Of a DNA stretch of 64,000 bases, positions 7,116 through 16,475 are shown piece after piece. The stretch is from Bacillus pinisoli (GTDB lineage: Bacteria > Bacillota > Bacilli > Bacillales > SA4): positions 159,893 through 223,892 of the forward strand of contig NZ_JAJQKI010000008.1 in assembly GCF_023036475.1 (NCBI RefSeq), read 5' to 3'. The translations under genes and the position numbers were made by a program. Below the pieces are notes generated by a model. That model had not been told where the DNA came from and did not search any database. It saw nothing but the letters and a program-made list of their open reading frames with translations. How positions within the stretch are numbered: position 1 is the stretch's first letter; each line of letters starts with the position of its first letter.

Positions 7116-7607
7116 TCAGTTACTATTTCTCCTATAGCGGTCATCTTGAAAAAATCTTTCCTTGAAGAATTGAAACCCATATAATAGTAAAGCTTCAAGA
7201 GTAAATAAGAGTAGTAGGTTGATTTTCTTCAGTCTTACTAATGATGCAATCCCCGCCTTTTGTAAGTAATACACCAACCCATAAGTAAAGGCCCCGTCTA
7301 CACCTAAATTTAAGAGCATATATCTGGTGAAATTTCCGTACGTCCATTTTAAAATCCACAAGGAACCGACTAAAAAAGGTCCCAGCATAAAAGGAGTGAT
7401 CCCTGATATTCTAGGATGGAGGGTTTCATACCACCACCACCATCTCCTCTTTTGCGCGATAAAGTTTACAATCCTTACAATGACAGCTATAAATAAACTT
7501 GCAGGTAAGAAACGCTTGAAGGCCTCCCTCCCTATCAAAGGAACACTAAACCAGGGGAGAATCATCATCATAACTAACACAGGTTTTAAATATTTTGGAA
7601 ACTTCAT
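7116..7607 (-). CDS. Small multi-pass membrane protein of unknown function
   Basis: A 163-residue protein with four predicted helices: an N-terminal VLVMMMILPWFSVPLI, a second around FLPASLFIAVIVRIVNFI, then FMLGPFLVGSLWILKW and LLLLFTLEALLLYGFQFF. It has an unusual RRWWWWYE run after helix two. I recognise the pattern from uncharacterised Bacillaceae membrane proteins but cannot name a function. GGAGG lies five bases before the ATG. A truncated paralogue lies at 3739-3930. It converges on the flavoprotein operon with a shared terminator. Confidence 0.75.
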   Translation of the reverse strand: MKFPKYLKPVLVMMMILPWFSVPLIGREAFKRFLPASLFIAVIVRIVNFIAQKRRWWWWYETLHPRISGITPFMLGPFLVGSLWILKWTYGNFTRYMLLNLGVDGAFTYGLVYYLQKAGIASLVRLKKINLLLLFTLEALLLYGFQFFKERFFQDDRYRRNSN

Positions 7608-7843
7608 ATAGTCCTCCCTTATTCAAACGATAAAAATAATATCCCCTAAAATAGGAAAAATATAGAGGATTACACACAAATTTCATTGAATACTTTCTAG
7701 AGTCTAAACCAGGTATAAAAATTGTTCGCATCTAGAAAAGATGATATTTTTATAAGATGATGGTTAGAGACAGGCTGTTCTCTCTAGATGAACAACAACA
7801 TGTGTTCAGAAAAGAACCGTGAGCAAAGAAAGAAGTGTGAGCG

Positions 7844-9715
7844 TTGAAGTTAAAATCTACGATACTATTTATATTAACCGTTTTTATTGTCTTCCTATTT
7901 TCAAACCAACTGGCGTTAGCCCATTCAGCTTTACTTAAAACCGATCCTCCAAACTATGAAACGTTAGAGGAAAGTCCTACGAAAATAGAAGTTACCTTTC
8001 AAGAACCAATCGTCTCTCATTCGAAATCTATTCAAGTACGTCGAACGAATAATGAATATGTTGCCTTAACAGAAGTCCGGCTGTCTACAGATCAAAAAAC
8101 GATTACGGCAGAACTTGGAGAAACACTTGAGAATGGACTATATATGGTGGATATAAATGTTGTGGCACTAGATGGTGATGTTGTAAATGAAAGCTTTCAA
8201 TTCCATGTGGAAGCAGATACACCAAAAGATCTACCTCTTATCTTACTAAACCAAGCGCCACTAGATGGTAAGATTATTCAGGAACCACCGACCACCATTG
8301 ACCTCTGGTTTAATCAACCAGTAGAAATTACTGCGATTGGCCTTTTTAATTCAATGAAGGAAGATATCCCTCTTGGTCAGCCGTATCCAGATCCTTTGGA
8401 TCCAAGTCATCTAATCATTCCGATTGAAGGAGAGTTAGAACGTGGTACGCACCAAGTAACGTGGTATGCTAAGCCATTACATACAACTAATTTTCTATCT
8501 GAGAAAGTAGATGTGTTTTACTTTGCGATAGAAGAATATACGCCCATAACAAAGGATCTACTAAGTGAATATGGTAATCAATCTTTTTTTAGAGAAATAG
8601 GTCTCAAACAAGTCGCCTACTTTTTTATTTTTCTATCACTCATGTCCTTATTCGGAGGGACCTTGTTAACACAAAAGATAGTGGGCTATCATGACAAACG
8701 ATGGAGAATCACTAGCTTCGTACTTAGTAGTCTATTTATTCTGGGTGTGATCTTACTCATGATCTCTCAAAGCTCACAGTTAACAGATGTTACTTTGAAT
8801 GAATTGATCCGAATAAAATTTATTTGGATTCCCTTACTACAATGCATACTTGTTGTAGCGGGTTTATTGATGAAGAGGTTTAGGATCTATCTGTTTGGAA
8901 TCGGGCTTTTGTTAATTCCTTTTTACATTGGGCATGCTACGTATCCTAAATACGGTGGGATGTTACCGATGTTGTTAAGTATCGTTCATGTATTCAGCGC
9001 CTCTGTGTGGATGGGGGGAATTCTTGCTTTATTGATACCGATGAACAAAGATTTTAAAGAATGGATTCACCAAGCTGGTCCAACTTTTTCAAAGTGGGCA
9101 GCCATCAGTCTTCCGTTCATTATTCTGACTGGAATATGGATGACGCTTATTTATGTACCTTCCTTTACTCTCTCAAGTTTATGGATTAGTGATTGGGGAC
9201 GAAGTATTCTCTATAAAACGGTGGTTACGTTAATCATTTTTGCTATCGGTTTTATACAACGAAGGGCGATTGCTAGAATGGTTGAGAAGGGAACAAAACT
9301 TCTGAAGAGAAGACTTCGTTATGAAGTCATTTACATTCTTCTCTTACTGTTCTTTGTTTCCGTTGTTGTCATTTCGTCACCGAGTGCAGCAGAACAAGCG
9401 ATATATGAAGTAGAAATAGATACAGCTGCTATTCCTGTTAAGCTCGATATAAGTCCACTACAGGAAGGCTTAAATGAACTAACTCTTACCTTTGAAGATC
9501 CAAATGTGGAAGAAGTGGATATTGATTTTCACATGCCACCAGATTTCAACGTGAGTTATAAAGCATTTAAAATTGATGATACGACTTTTAAAATCTCAGG
9601 CAACTTAATTCATACACCAGGAAGAACAGATGTAACAATTAAAGCACACACGAATGATGATCAATACGACTATCAATATCGATTAATCGTACCAGGTGAA
9701 ATGATGGAAGAATAG
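7844..9715 (+). CDS. CopC-CopD fusion copper transport protein with a C-terminal YtkA-like domain
   Basis: A 623-residue protein. The signal peptide ends LALAHS; the mature His after it (HSALLKTDPPN) is the CopC Cu(II)-binding N-terminus. A CopC domain spans about 26-125. A second CopC-like segment follows (APLDGKIIQEPPTTIDLWF). Roughly eight CopD helices cover about 250-520 and include GHATYPKYGG and LSIVHVFSASVWMGGILAL, with the typical CopD His residues. An extracytoplasmic beta domain like YtkA ends the chain. It probably binds and imports copper for cuproenzymes. The start is TTG 7844 with a weak upstream site, so it is less sure. The cupredoxin and CopZ genes elsewhere in the window are also copper-linked. 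Confidence 0.85.
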   Translation: MKLKSTILFILTVFIVFLFSNQLALAHSALLKTDPPNYETLEESPTKIEVTFQEPIVSHSKSIQVRRTNNEYVALTEVRLSTDQKTITAELGETLENGLYMVDINVVALDGDVVNESFQFHVEADTPKDLPLILLNQAPLDGKIIQEPPTTIDLWFNQPVEITAIGLFNSMKEDIPLGQPYPDPLDPSHLIIPIEGELERGTHQVTWYAKPLHTTNFLSEKVDVFYFAIEEYTPITKDLLSEYGNQSFFREIGLKQVAYFFIFLSLMSLFGGTLLTQKIVGYHDKRWRITSFVLSSLFILGVILLMISQSSQLTDVTLNELIRIKFIWIPLLQCILVVAGLLMKRFRIYLFGIGLLLIPFYIGHATYPKYGGMLPMLLSIVHVFSASVWMGGILALLIPMNKDFKEWIHQAGPTFSKWAAISLPFIILTGIWMTLIYVPSFTLSSLWISDWGRSILYKTVVTLIIFAIGFIQRRAIARMVEKGTKLLKRRLRYEVIYILLLLFFVSVVVISSPSAAEQAIYEVEIDTAAIPVKLDISPLQEGLNELTLTFEDPNVEEVDIDFHMPPDFNVSYKAFKIDDTTFKISGNLIHTPGRTDVTIKAHTNDDQYDYQYRLIVPGEMMEE

Positions 9716-9726
9716 CGAGGTATTTA

Positions 9727-9757
9727 GGGGATGGCAAAGAAATTGCCGTCCTTTTTC
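9727..9757 (+). terminator. Terminator after the CopC-CopD gene
   Basis: GGATGGCAA / TTGCCGTCC with one G-T pair, followed by CTTTTTC. Confidence 0.75.
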
Positions 9758-9896
9758 TTGATAAAATAGAAAGGTCTATACACCGAAAAAATACATATAA
9801 ATGAAGAAATGATAAGAATAAAAAAATACCAGAATTTGGTGTATGATAGAATAATAAAATAATAGAAATAGTTAGTCGTTAATTTCATACATAAAG

Positions 9897-9985
9897 TTTT
9901 CTAGGGTTCCGCAGAGATCTGGACTGGTCCGAGAGAAAACGCACAGTCATATGTGTACACGGAGGGAAAAAAGCCTGGGAGATGG
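9897..9985 (+). ncRNA. Guanidine-I (ykkC-yxkD) type riboswitch
   Basis: The conserved blocks of the ykkC class appear in order: CTAGGGTTCCG (9901), CTGGTCCGAGAGA (9924), ACACGGAGGGA (9957) and AAAGCCTGGGAGA (9970). The AGCCTGGGAGA segment can also form a terminator with CCGGGCTTTT at 10001-10010, the normal arrangement for a ligand-controlled switch. Variant ykkC RNAs bind ppGpp or PRPP instead, and I cannot exclude those by eye. Controls the YczE-family gene at 10052. Confidence 0.8.
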
Positions 9986-10012
9986 ATCGGTTGATCGCTT
10001 CCGGGCTTTTCT
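9971..10012 (+). terminator. Riboswitch expression-platform terminator
   Basis: AGCCTGG pairs with CCGGGCT across a loop that can itself pair (GATCGGTTGATC), followed by TTTT. Its left arm overlaps the riboswitch core, so ligand binding should prevent termination. Confidence 0.7.
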
Positions 10013-10051
10013 ATATTCGATTACTTAGAAATAGTTAGGAGAGTTGTCAGT

Positions 10052-10705
10052 ATGGAGCTACATTATAAGAAAGCACCGCTGTATCGTTACTTCTTTTTAC
10101 TTTCGGGCTTAACCTTGTTTGCCTTAGGAAATGCCATAGCGGTAAAAGTGCTGCACGTTGGTTTGCATCCGTGGGAGGTGATGAACGTTGCTCTTTATGA
10201 AAGAATTGGCTTTACAATCGGCACATGGAACGTCATCATCGGGATTTTATTAGTGACGGTCGTTTACTTTTTTAGTCGGAGTTATATTCATATAGGTACC
10301 TTTTGCAATGCCTTATTAATTGGACCCATTATGGATTTCTTCTTATGGTTAGACATACTCCCGAAGGCCACTCATACATGGATGGATTATTTCATTTTGT
10401 TAAGCGGAATCATGATCACTGGAATTGGTGGGGGGCTTTATGTAGCTGCCGGGCTAGGTGCAGGCCCAAGAGATGGATTTATGCTGGCGATCTCAGATCG
10501 AACCGGTTTATCTGTAGCAAAGGCCAGGATCATGGTGGAAAGTATCGTTTTGATTATTGGATTTTTACTAGGTGGTCCTATTTTTATCATGACCTTTATT
10601 TATACCTTTATCCAGAGCCCAGTTTTTCAAAAGAGTTTGCAATTTTTCAAAGGGATTGTGAGTGTAATGGAAGAGAAGAAATCGATGGCTAATACTGTAA
10701 ATTAA
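10052..10705 (+). CDS. YczE/YyaS/YitT-family membrane protein under riboswitch control
   Basis: A 217-residue protein with about five helices and the family pattern FFLLSGLTLFALGNAIAVK, then GLHPWEV and GIMITGIGGGLYVAAGLGAGPRDG. This is the COG2364 group, integral membrane proteins without an assigned substrate. The guanidine-I class is named after yxkD, a related YitT-family gene, so the association is expected. A role in guanidine or cation export is a reasonable inference but the transport activity is not shown by the sequence. AGGAGA lies nine bases before the ATG. Stands alone as a single-gene unit. Confidence 0.82.
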   Translation: MELHYKKAPLYRYFFLLSGLTLFALGNAIAVKVLHVGLHPWEVMNVALYERIGFTIGTWNVIIGILLVTVVYFFSRSYIHIGTFCNALLIGPIMDFFLWLDILPKATHTWMDYFILLSGIMITGIGGGLYVAAGLGAGPRDGFMLAISDRTGLSVAKARIMVESIVLIIGFLLGGPIFIMTFIYTFIQSPVFQKSLQFFKGIVSVMEEKKSMANTVN

Positions 10706-10791
10706 CGTGTTTTGTAGTGTATCGTGTTTCACACTCTTCCATGTCATATGTTACACTCTAATGTAATTAAATAGAGAAAGAAGGATCAACA

Positions 10792-11571
10792 TTGACTAAT
10801 CAGAGTGTAATATTTTTTGATATTGATGGAACATTACTGAACCATGATAAAGAACTGCCGCGTTCTACAAAAGAAGCAATTTTTAAATTAAAAGAAGCTG
10901 GTCATATCGTAGCTATTGCTACAGGAAGAGCTCCGTTTATGTATGAGGATTTACGTGAGGAATTAGGTATTCATACATATATCAGTTATAACGGGCAATA
11001 CGTTGTGTTAGAAGGAGAAGTGTTATACACGAACCCATTACATATTCCCTCGCTTGAGAAGTTGACGGAAGCTGCCCTTGAACATAATCATCCTGTTGTC
11101 TTTATGGACCATGAGGACATGAAAGCAAATGTGCCAGAACACTCCTATATTACGGAAAGCATCGAGACGTTAAAAATCAATCGTTTTCCTTCACACGATC
11201 CTCACTACTACAAAGGACGTGAGTTATATCAATCGCTGCTCTTTTGTCCTGAAGGGGAAGAGACCCAATATGAGCAAGCCTATCCAGACTTTGATTTTGT
11301 CAGATGGCATCCGGTCTCTGTTGATATACTTCCAAAAGGCGGATCAAAAGCAAAAGGGATAGAGAAAATTGTTCGAAAACTGGGCATCTCTGAAGAAAAC
11401 CAATACGCATTTGGCGATGGACTAAATGATATCGAAATGCTCTCCACTGTAAAAAATAGTGTCGCTATGGGAAATGCAGAGGAATCTGTAAAGGCAGTCG
11501 CGAAATTTGTGACCCATTCAGTAGAAGAGGATGGAATCTTACATGGTCTTAAAATGGTAGGTTTAATATAA
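10792..11571 (+). CDS. Cof-type HAD-superfamily sugar-phosphate phosphatase
   Basis: A 259-residue type IIB HAD hydrolase. Motif I is FFDIDGTLL, with the nucleophile and acid Asp. Motif II is ATGRAP, motif III includes the Lys of PKGGSKAKG, and motif IV is FGDGLNDIEML. Family members dephosphorylate sugar phosphates, FMN or pyridoxal phosphate; the substrate here is not evident. The start is TTG 10792 after GAAGG. It is followed by its own terminator and forms a single-gene unit. A second member of the family lies at 41277-42062. Confidence 0.88.
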   Translation: MTNQSVIFFDIDGTLLNHDKELPRSTKEAIFKLKEAGHIVAIATGRAPFMYEDLREELGIHTYISYNGQYVVLEGEVLYTNPLHIPSLEKLTEAALEHNHPVVFMDHEDMKANVPEHSYITESIETLKINRFPSHDPHYYKGRELYQSLLFCPEGEETQYEQAYPDFDFVRWHPVSVDILPKGGSKAKGIEKIVRKLGISEENQYAFGDGLNDIEMLSTVKNSVAMGNAEESVKAVAKFVTHSVEEDGILHGLKMVGLI

Positions 11572-11581
11572 ATGAAATGAT

Positions 11582-11614
11582 GAAAGCACCGCAGTAATGT
11601 GGTGCTTTTTGTAG
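11582..11614 (+). terminator. Terminator after the HAD phosphatase gene
   Basis: AAAGCACCGCA / TGTGGTGCTTTTT, a strong stem with a T-run. Confidence 0.8.
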
Positions 11615-11792
11615 TTCTTCAACAAATCCTTCTTAATAATTATGGCATTCTTCTGAATCAATGCACCTTAGTGTTTGGTTTTTCTACCGATTCAATATTA
11701 GATTTTCTAATGATAGATATAGAAGGGTTTGGTAATTTTTCCATATAACCAAAAATACCGAATTTTCCTTTTCAAATGCCTATAATAAACAA

Positions 11793-11822
11793 AAAAAAGA
11801 CATCATTTCTGATGTCTTATTC
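11793..11822 (-). terminator. Terminator of the minus-strand TetR gene
   Basis: AAGACATCA / TGATGTCTT with an A-run on the plus-strand left side, i.e. a U-run after the minus-strand gene. Confidence 0.75.
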
Positions 11823-12454
11823 TACTCATCCTGTTTTTGAAAAAGTCCATTCCAGAAAAAATTAATTATGTTCTCTGCTGTTTCTTCAACGGTCGGGAAG
11901 AGGGAAGTCTTATCTGAATTACGATAATTTCCAACCTTTAATATAGCCATATAACTATGTACGGCGAATTTTGTATTTACCTCGGGTATTTCATTCGCCT
12001 TGATTGCATCTATGAAAGCTTGTTCTAGTAAGTTAAACATCTTTTCTTCAGAATCTTGCATCTGTTGAAGTTGTTTTTTGTTTAAGGAGTTTTTTGTTTC
12101 GCGAACAAACCCCTCTAAATCGATATTAAATGTCGCCTGTAAATGAGCCTCAGCTACGTTATAAAGTCGGTTTTTCAAAGGTTCGTTTACCGATAACATT
12201 GCTTCCATATGGTCGCAAATAAAGAGCATCATCTGAACCATTGCTTCGGTAAATAATGCAGCTTTACTTTCAAAGTAATAATAGACCGTTGCTTTCGTCA
12301 CATTACATTTACTGGCAACATCATCTATTGAGACATCTTGAAACCCATTTGTTAAAAACAACTCGGTTGCTGCCTGAAGGATGATGACATTTGTTGGCTT
12401 CTTTTTTTCACGCAAAGGTGGTCTACCAAGCGGACGTTTCTTTTTCGCTTTCAA
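11822..12454 (-). CDS. TetR-family repressor of the divergent MMPL transporter
   Basis: A 210-residue TetR protein. A basic N-terminal stretch (KAKKKRPLGRPPLREKKKP) precedes the HTH, whose recognition region is DVASKCNVTKATVYYYFESK. The C-terminal helices form the ligand domain. The start was placed at TTG 12454, where AAGGAGAG stands about nine bases upstream. A longer frame reaching to 12748 would run into the divergent transporter gene and encodes nonsense-like sequence. The position back to back with an MMPL efflux gene, with a palindrome between them, indicates local drug-responsive repression. Confidence 0.88.
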   Translation of the reverse strand: MKAKKKRPLGRPPLREKKKPTNVIILQAATELFLTNGFQDVSIDDVASKCNVTKATVYYYFESKAALFTEAMVQMMLFICDHMEAMLSVNEPLKNRLYNVAEAHLQATFNIDLEGFVRETKNSLNKKQLQQMQDSEEKMFNLLEQAFIDAIKANEIPEVNTKFAVHSYMAILKVGNYRNSDKTSLFPTVEETAENIINFFWNGLFQKQDE

Positions 12455-12519
12455 GCTAGTTCTCTCCTTAGCTTTAGTTCTATTTGAGTATAGCACATAC
12501 ATATTATGATTGATAATTA

Positions 12520-12544
12520 ACTCACGAGTATATATAATGTGAGT
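12520..12544. promoter_or_regulatory. Candidate TetR operator in the divergent promoter region
   Basis: ACTCAC and GTGAGT form the arms of a 25 bp interrupted palindrome with an AT-rich centre. It lies 61 bp before the transporter start and 65 bp before the TetR start, where a shared operator would be expected. Confidence 0.5.
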
Positions 12545-12605
12545 GTGATCATATACATTTATTATACAAATATTAAACAAGTAATTGTGAGAAGGAGAAA
12601 AACAA

Positions 12606-14831
12606 ATGAATACTTTTCTTGAAAAGATGGGGAAAGCTGTTGGCGGAAGAAGAAGTAGATGGTTTACGTTAGTCATCTGGGTTCTAATTGTTGGATTATT
12701 ATCTTCTGTATGGCCGCAAGTGAATGATGAAGAAACGAATGATAACAACCTATTACCGGATTCCGCTATGTCAGTAGAAGCTACAAGAATTGCGGAAGAG
12801 CAGTTTCCGAATGAAACCGGAGTTCCATTATTATTAGTCTGGTACCGTGAAGATGGTTTATCCGAACTAGATTACCAACATGTTCAGTCATTATATCGTG
12901 ATCTTAAAGAAGTACCACTCACAAAGCAGTCAATGGTTCCGGAATTTGGAGCATTGCCAACACAGGCTCTGATGCAAGTAGCATCAGGCGATGGCGTGGC
13001 ACTTACGACGCCAATATTCTTTGAAGAGTCTGCTTCCCTTGAAGACCTTGAAGAAGCGTTAACGGCATTAGAAGAAAAAATTACGACTCTAACGAAAGAA
13101 GATCCTTTTAGTAAAGAGCTTGAGGATAAAGGATTACATGTTCGCTTTACTGGTCCAGTTGGAATTCAAACCGATGCGACTGAGTTATTTAGTCAGGCTG
13201 ACGTAACCTTACTTCTTGCGACTGTTCTACTCGTTTTAGTATTATTGATTATTTTATACCGTTCTGTGATTTTAGCGCTCGTCCCTTTAGTGGGAGTAGG
13301 CTTTGCCTATGGGGTGATTAGTCCATTATTAGGTTTTATGGCAGATAAAGGCTGGATTGTAGTTGACGCTCAAGCCGTTTCAATCATGACTGTTCTTTTA
13401 TTTGGTGCGGGAACGGACTATTGCTTATTCCTAGTATCTAGATATCGTGATGAACTACAGCAAGAAGCGAATAAATATAAAGCACTTCGTACAGCAATTG
13501 CGGATTCAGGCGGAGCGATCCTGATGAGTGCGCTTACGACAGCATTGGGCTTATTTACACTAGCGCTTGCAGATTATGGTTCTTATGATCGATTTGCTGT
13601 CCCTTTTAGTGTGGCCATTATCATCATGGGGATTGCTGTTTTAACATTGCTACCTGCTATTCTCGCTTTACTTGGTCGAGTTGCCTTTTTCCCGTTTATT
13701 CCAAGAACAGATAGCATGATAAAAGAATTGGAACAAAAACGTGGGAAACCTGTTCGTAGGTTGAAGAATAGAAGTCGCTTTAGTCAATTAGCGGGCCGAT
13801 TAGTAACAGAGAAGCCATGGCATATTATTATCGTGACTGTCGTCTTCTTAGGAGGCCTTGCCGCTTTAGTACCTAAGATTGAATACACGTATGGTGTGTT
13901 TGAATCGTTCCCAGAAGATATGCCATCAAGAGAAGGGCATGCGTTAATTGCTAAACATTATCCAGTTGGAGAAGTAGCTCCGATCCAATTATTTTTAGAT
14001 ACGGACGGTGAAGAAGTTTCGGTTAAAGAAGAGCTTGAAGCACTACCTTATGTTGAAACCGTCAGTGAGCCTTCTATTGGTGCAGAAGATGCAACGATAG
14101 AACAATATAGCGTGATACTATCTATTGATCCATATGCCTCAGAGGCCATTTCAAAAATTCCTGAAATAAAGGAAGCTGTTGCGAATGTGCTTAAAGAGGT
14201 TGGTGTAGATACGCCAGACGAAAAAGTATGGTTAGGTGGAGAAACTGCAACGTTATATGACACAGAAGAAATTACTAGTAACGACCAAAATCTAATTATC
14301 CCTGTAGTACTAGCCATCATTGCCGTTTTACTTGTTGTTTATTTGAGATCGATTCCAGCCATGATTTACTTGCTAGTGACAGTTGTTCTGTCATTCTTCT
14401 CAGCACTAGGTTTAGGTTGGCTTATTATCCACTATGGAATGGGATCTGTGGCTATGCAAGGTTTGATTCCGCTTTATGCCTTTGTGTTTTTAGTCGCACT
14501 AGGTGGAGATTACAATATATTTATGATCTCAAGCATTTGGAAAAATCGAAAGAAAATGCCATTGAAAAAAGCTATCGCAGAAGGTGTAGAAGAAACGAGC
14601 AGTGTTATCACATCCGCTGGACTCATCTTAGCTGGAACATTTGCTGTATTAGCTGTTTTACCATTACAAGTACTCGTTCAATTCGGTACCATAACCGCAG
14701 TGGGTGTTCTGTTGGATACATTTATTGTAAGACCACTGTTAGTCCCAGCTATTACTACCGTTCTTGGTAAGTATTCTTTCTGGCCAGGAAAGCTTTGGAA
14801 ACAGGAAGATGGGGAGACACAAGAAGGATAA
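12606..14831 (+). CDS. MMPL/RND-family transporter (YdfJ-like)
   Basis: A 741-residue protein with two repeats. Each repeat has one helix, a large extracytoplasmic domain and a cluster of five helices. The RND-type segments GAGTDYCLFLVSRYRDE (near residue 275) and ALGGDYNIFMISSIW (near 635) carry the charged residues of the proton path. It likely exports lipids, surfactants or hydrophobic drugs. GAAGGAG lies just before the ATG. It is divergent from a TetR repressor, which probably controls it. A larger MMPL paralogue with a MarR regulator is found at 58306. Confidence 0.88.
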   Translation: MNTFLEKMGKAVGGRRSRWFTLVIWVLIVGLLSSVWPQVNDEETNDNNLLPDSAMSVEATRIAEEQFPNETGVPLLLVWYREDGLSELDYQHVQSLYRDLKEVPLTKQSMVPEFGALPTQALMQVASGDGVALTTPIFFEESASLEDLEEALTALEEKITTLTKEDPFSKELEDKGLHVRFTGPVGIQTDATELFSQADVTLLLATVLLVLVLLIILYRSVILALVPLVGVGFAYGVISPLLGFMADKGWIVVDAQAVSIMTVLLFGAGTDYCLFLVSRYRDELQQEANKYKALRTAIADSGGAILMSALTTALGLFTLALADYGSYDRFAVPFSVAIIIMGIAVLTLLPAILALLGRVAFFPFIPRTDSMIKELEQKRGKPVRRLKNRSRFSQLAGRLVTEKPWHIIIVTVVFLGGLAALVPKIEYTYGVFESFPEDMPSREGHALIAKHYPVGEVAPIQLFLDTDGEEVSVKEELEALPYVETVSEPSIGAEDATIEQYSVILSIDPYASEAISKIPEIKEAVANVLKEVGVDTPDEKVWLGGETATLYDTEEITSNDQNLIIPVVLAIIAVLLVVYLRSIPAMIYLLVTVVLSFFSALGLGWLIIHYGMGSVAMQGLIPLYAFVFLVALGGDYNIFMISSIWKNRKKMPLKKAIAEGVEETSSVITSAGLILAGTFAVLAVLPLQVLVQFGTITAVGVLLDTFIVRPLLVPAITTVLGKYSFWPGKLWKQEDGETQEG

Positions 14832-14845
14832 GGAATAAAAGTAGG

Positions 14846-14878
14846 AAAAAGAGTTGTTATTAATGGCAACTCTTTTTG
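14846..14878 (+). terminator. Terminator after the MMPL gene
   Basis: AGAGTTG / CAACTCT followed by TTTTT. Confidence 0.7.
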
Positions 14879-15078
14879 CATGGTAAGAGTATAGTTGATC
14901 TTGATCGATAGCTGCTAGTTCAAACATGAAAGGTAAACATAAAAATAGAGATAAAGTAAATAGTAAGAGTAATGTATACAAAAAAGTAAAATTTTTGAAG
15001 CGTCGTCTCACACTTTATGTTACTATCTAATCAATAATTTATATAATGTGGCTTGGATAGTCAGTGAAAGGGATTAGT

Positions 15079-16302
15079 ATGATCATCAAACATAGTAACA
15101 TTAATCTAAAATTATATTACAGCACAGTAGTAGTGGGTATCATCATTATGTTCATTGGGCTGTTTGTTGGTAATTCACGAAGTCACCAATTTAATCTAGG
15201 AATTATCGTTCATGGAGTTTTAGTTGTCTGTTTTACACTTTGCTTAATCCTATATCCCATCTATAAGTCACAGTTACTGAGAATCGTCATGATGATTGTC
15301 GCAACGACTTATTTCTATACCATCTTCTTACTATACCCATACACGTGGTCTAATTTTATTTTCTTATGCTTAATTCCAGCTATGTCTATCTTGTTTTTTG
15401 ACAAAAGGCTTTTTTATTTTTCTTTATTCTTAAACGCCTTATTAGTTTTTAGTATTTTTAGCTATATTATTTTAGTCGATCAAGAAGAGGTTTTTCCTTA
15501 TATAGCAAAAGACATGGTTGGAAATGTCATAAACTTTATAGGTAGCCAAGTGATTCTCTTTTATATATTCTACTTAACATATCGTCGACTAAAGAAACAG
15601 GAATTATATTATGAACAAATTAAACATTCAGAACGGCTAAAAACGACTGGCCAATTGGCAGCAGCAGTGGCACATGAGATTAGAAATCCATTAACGGTCG
15701 TAAAAGGATTTTTACAATTATATGAGAGAGACCCTTCCTATAACGAGGATAATAAGCGACATTTTTCATTAATGATTAATGAATTAGATACAGCCGAAAA
15801 GGTGATCTCTCAATTCTTATCTATTGCAAAGCCTGAAAAAGAAACGGAAACTGAACTTGTCAATGTTAAACTTGTCCTACAAAGTGTGACGGATTTACTT
15901 AACTCTTATGGTCACCTACATGACCATAACATTATTCTTAACATGGGTGAAGAATGTTATATTGATGCAAGCACAATTGAACTGAAGCAACTTCTTATTA
16001 ATATTATTAAAAATGCGATGGAAGCCTCAAAATTAGGTGATTCTGTTGAAATTACCGCAGAAAGTAAAAATGGGTTCATTTATATTCATGTAATTGATAC
16101 TGGAGAAGGAATGACAAAAGAAGAAATAGATTCACTTGGCACTCCCTTTTACTCGTTAAAAAGCAGGGGAACTGGGCTAGGCATGATGATTTGTTTTAAT
16201 ATAGTGGCAAAGTATAAAGGTGCGATTGACATTGATAGTGAGAAGGGGAAGGGCACAACCGTTACGATTCGTTTTCCTGCGGCTAAAGAGGGTAATTGCT
16301 GA
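15079..16302 (+). CDS. Sensor histidine kinase, sporulation-kinase (KinB-like) type
   Basis: A 407-residue protein with about six N-terminal transmembrane helices (residues 10-170) and almost no extracytoplasmic domain. The HisKA domain has the phospho-acceptor His in AAVAHEIRNPLTVVKGFLQL, and the HATPase domain has LIINIIKNAMEAS-type N box (read as LLINIIKNAMEAS), DTGEGM and GTGLGM. This architecture and the H-box match KinB/KinD-type kinases that feed the Spo0 phosphorelay. No response regulator gene is adjacent, as usual for phosphorelay kinases. The start is ATG 15079 behind AAAGGGA; the GTG at 15064 lacks a site. Confidence 0.85.
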   Translation: MIIKHSNINLKLYYSTVVVGIIIMFIGLFVGNSRSHQFNLGIIVHGVLVVCFTLCLILYPIYKSQLLRIVMMIVATTYFYTIFLLYPYTWSNFIFLCLIPAMSILFFDKRLFYFSLFLNALLVFSIFSYIILVDQEEVFPYIAKDMVGNVINFIGSQVILFYIFYLTYRRLKKQELYYEQIKHSERLKTTGQLAAAVAHEIRNPLTVVKGFLQLYERDPSYNEDNKRHFSLMINELDTAEKVISQFLSIAKPEKETETELVNVKLVLQSVTDLLNSYGHLHDHNIILNMGEECYIDASTIELKQLLINIIKNAMEASKLGDSVEITAESKNGFIYIHVIDTGEGMTKEEIDSLGTPFYSLKSRGTGLGMMICFNIVAKYKGAIDIDSEKGKGTTVTIRFPAAKEGNC

Positions 16303-16324
16303 ATAACGTAATGACAAACATTAG

Positions 16325-16360
16325 AAAACGCTGTTGACTCTTTATTCAACAGCGTTTTCA
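16325..16360 (+). terminator. Terminator after the histidine kinase gene
   Basis: AAAACGCTGTTGA / TCAACAGCGTTTT, a perfect 13 bp stem. A second stem, GGAAGC / GCTTCC at about 16432-16447, follows before the next gene. Confidence 0.8.
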
Positions 16361-16475
16361 TTTAAGGAATGGTATCTGTTTAACGTAGAAATAAGTTTCA
16401 TGTCACTCCAGACACAAGATTTCCAGATGAGGAAGCTTTAGCTTCCTTACTTTGGATTGAAGAGAGGGAGCATAA

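Noticed and set aside
10303..10692. Frame of 129 aa inside the YczE-family gene
   Set aside because: Overlaps the well-supported gene in another frame with biased, shadow-like composition.
12455..12748. N-terminal extension of the TetR gene to 12748
   Set aside because: It would overlap the start of the divergent MMPL gene and encodes sequence unlike the family. AAGGAGAG supports TTG 12454.
16303..16320. Readthrough at other TGA stops (histidine kinase, 30199, 30930, 32965)
   Set aside because: The proteins are full length at the TGA and what follows is a terminator or a short frame.
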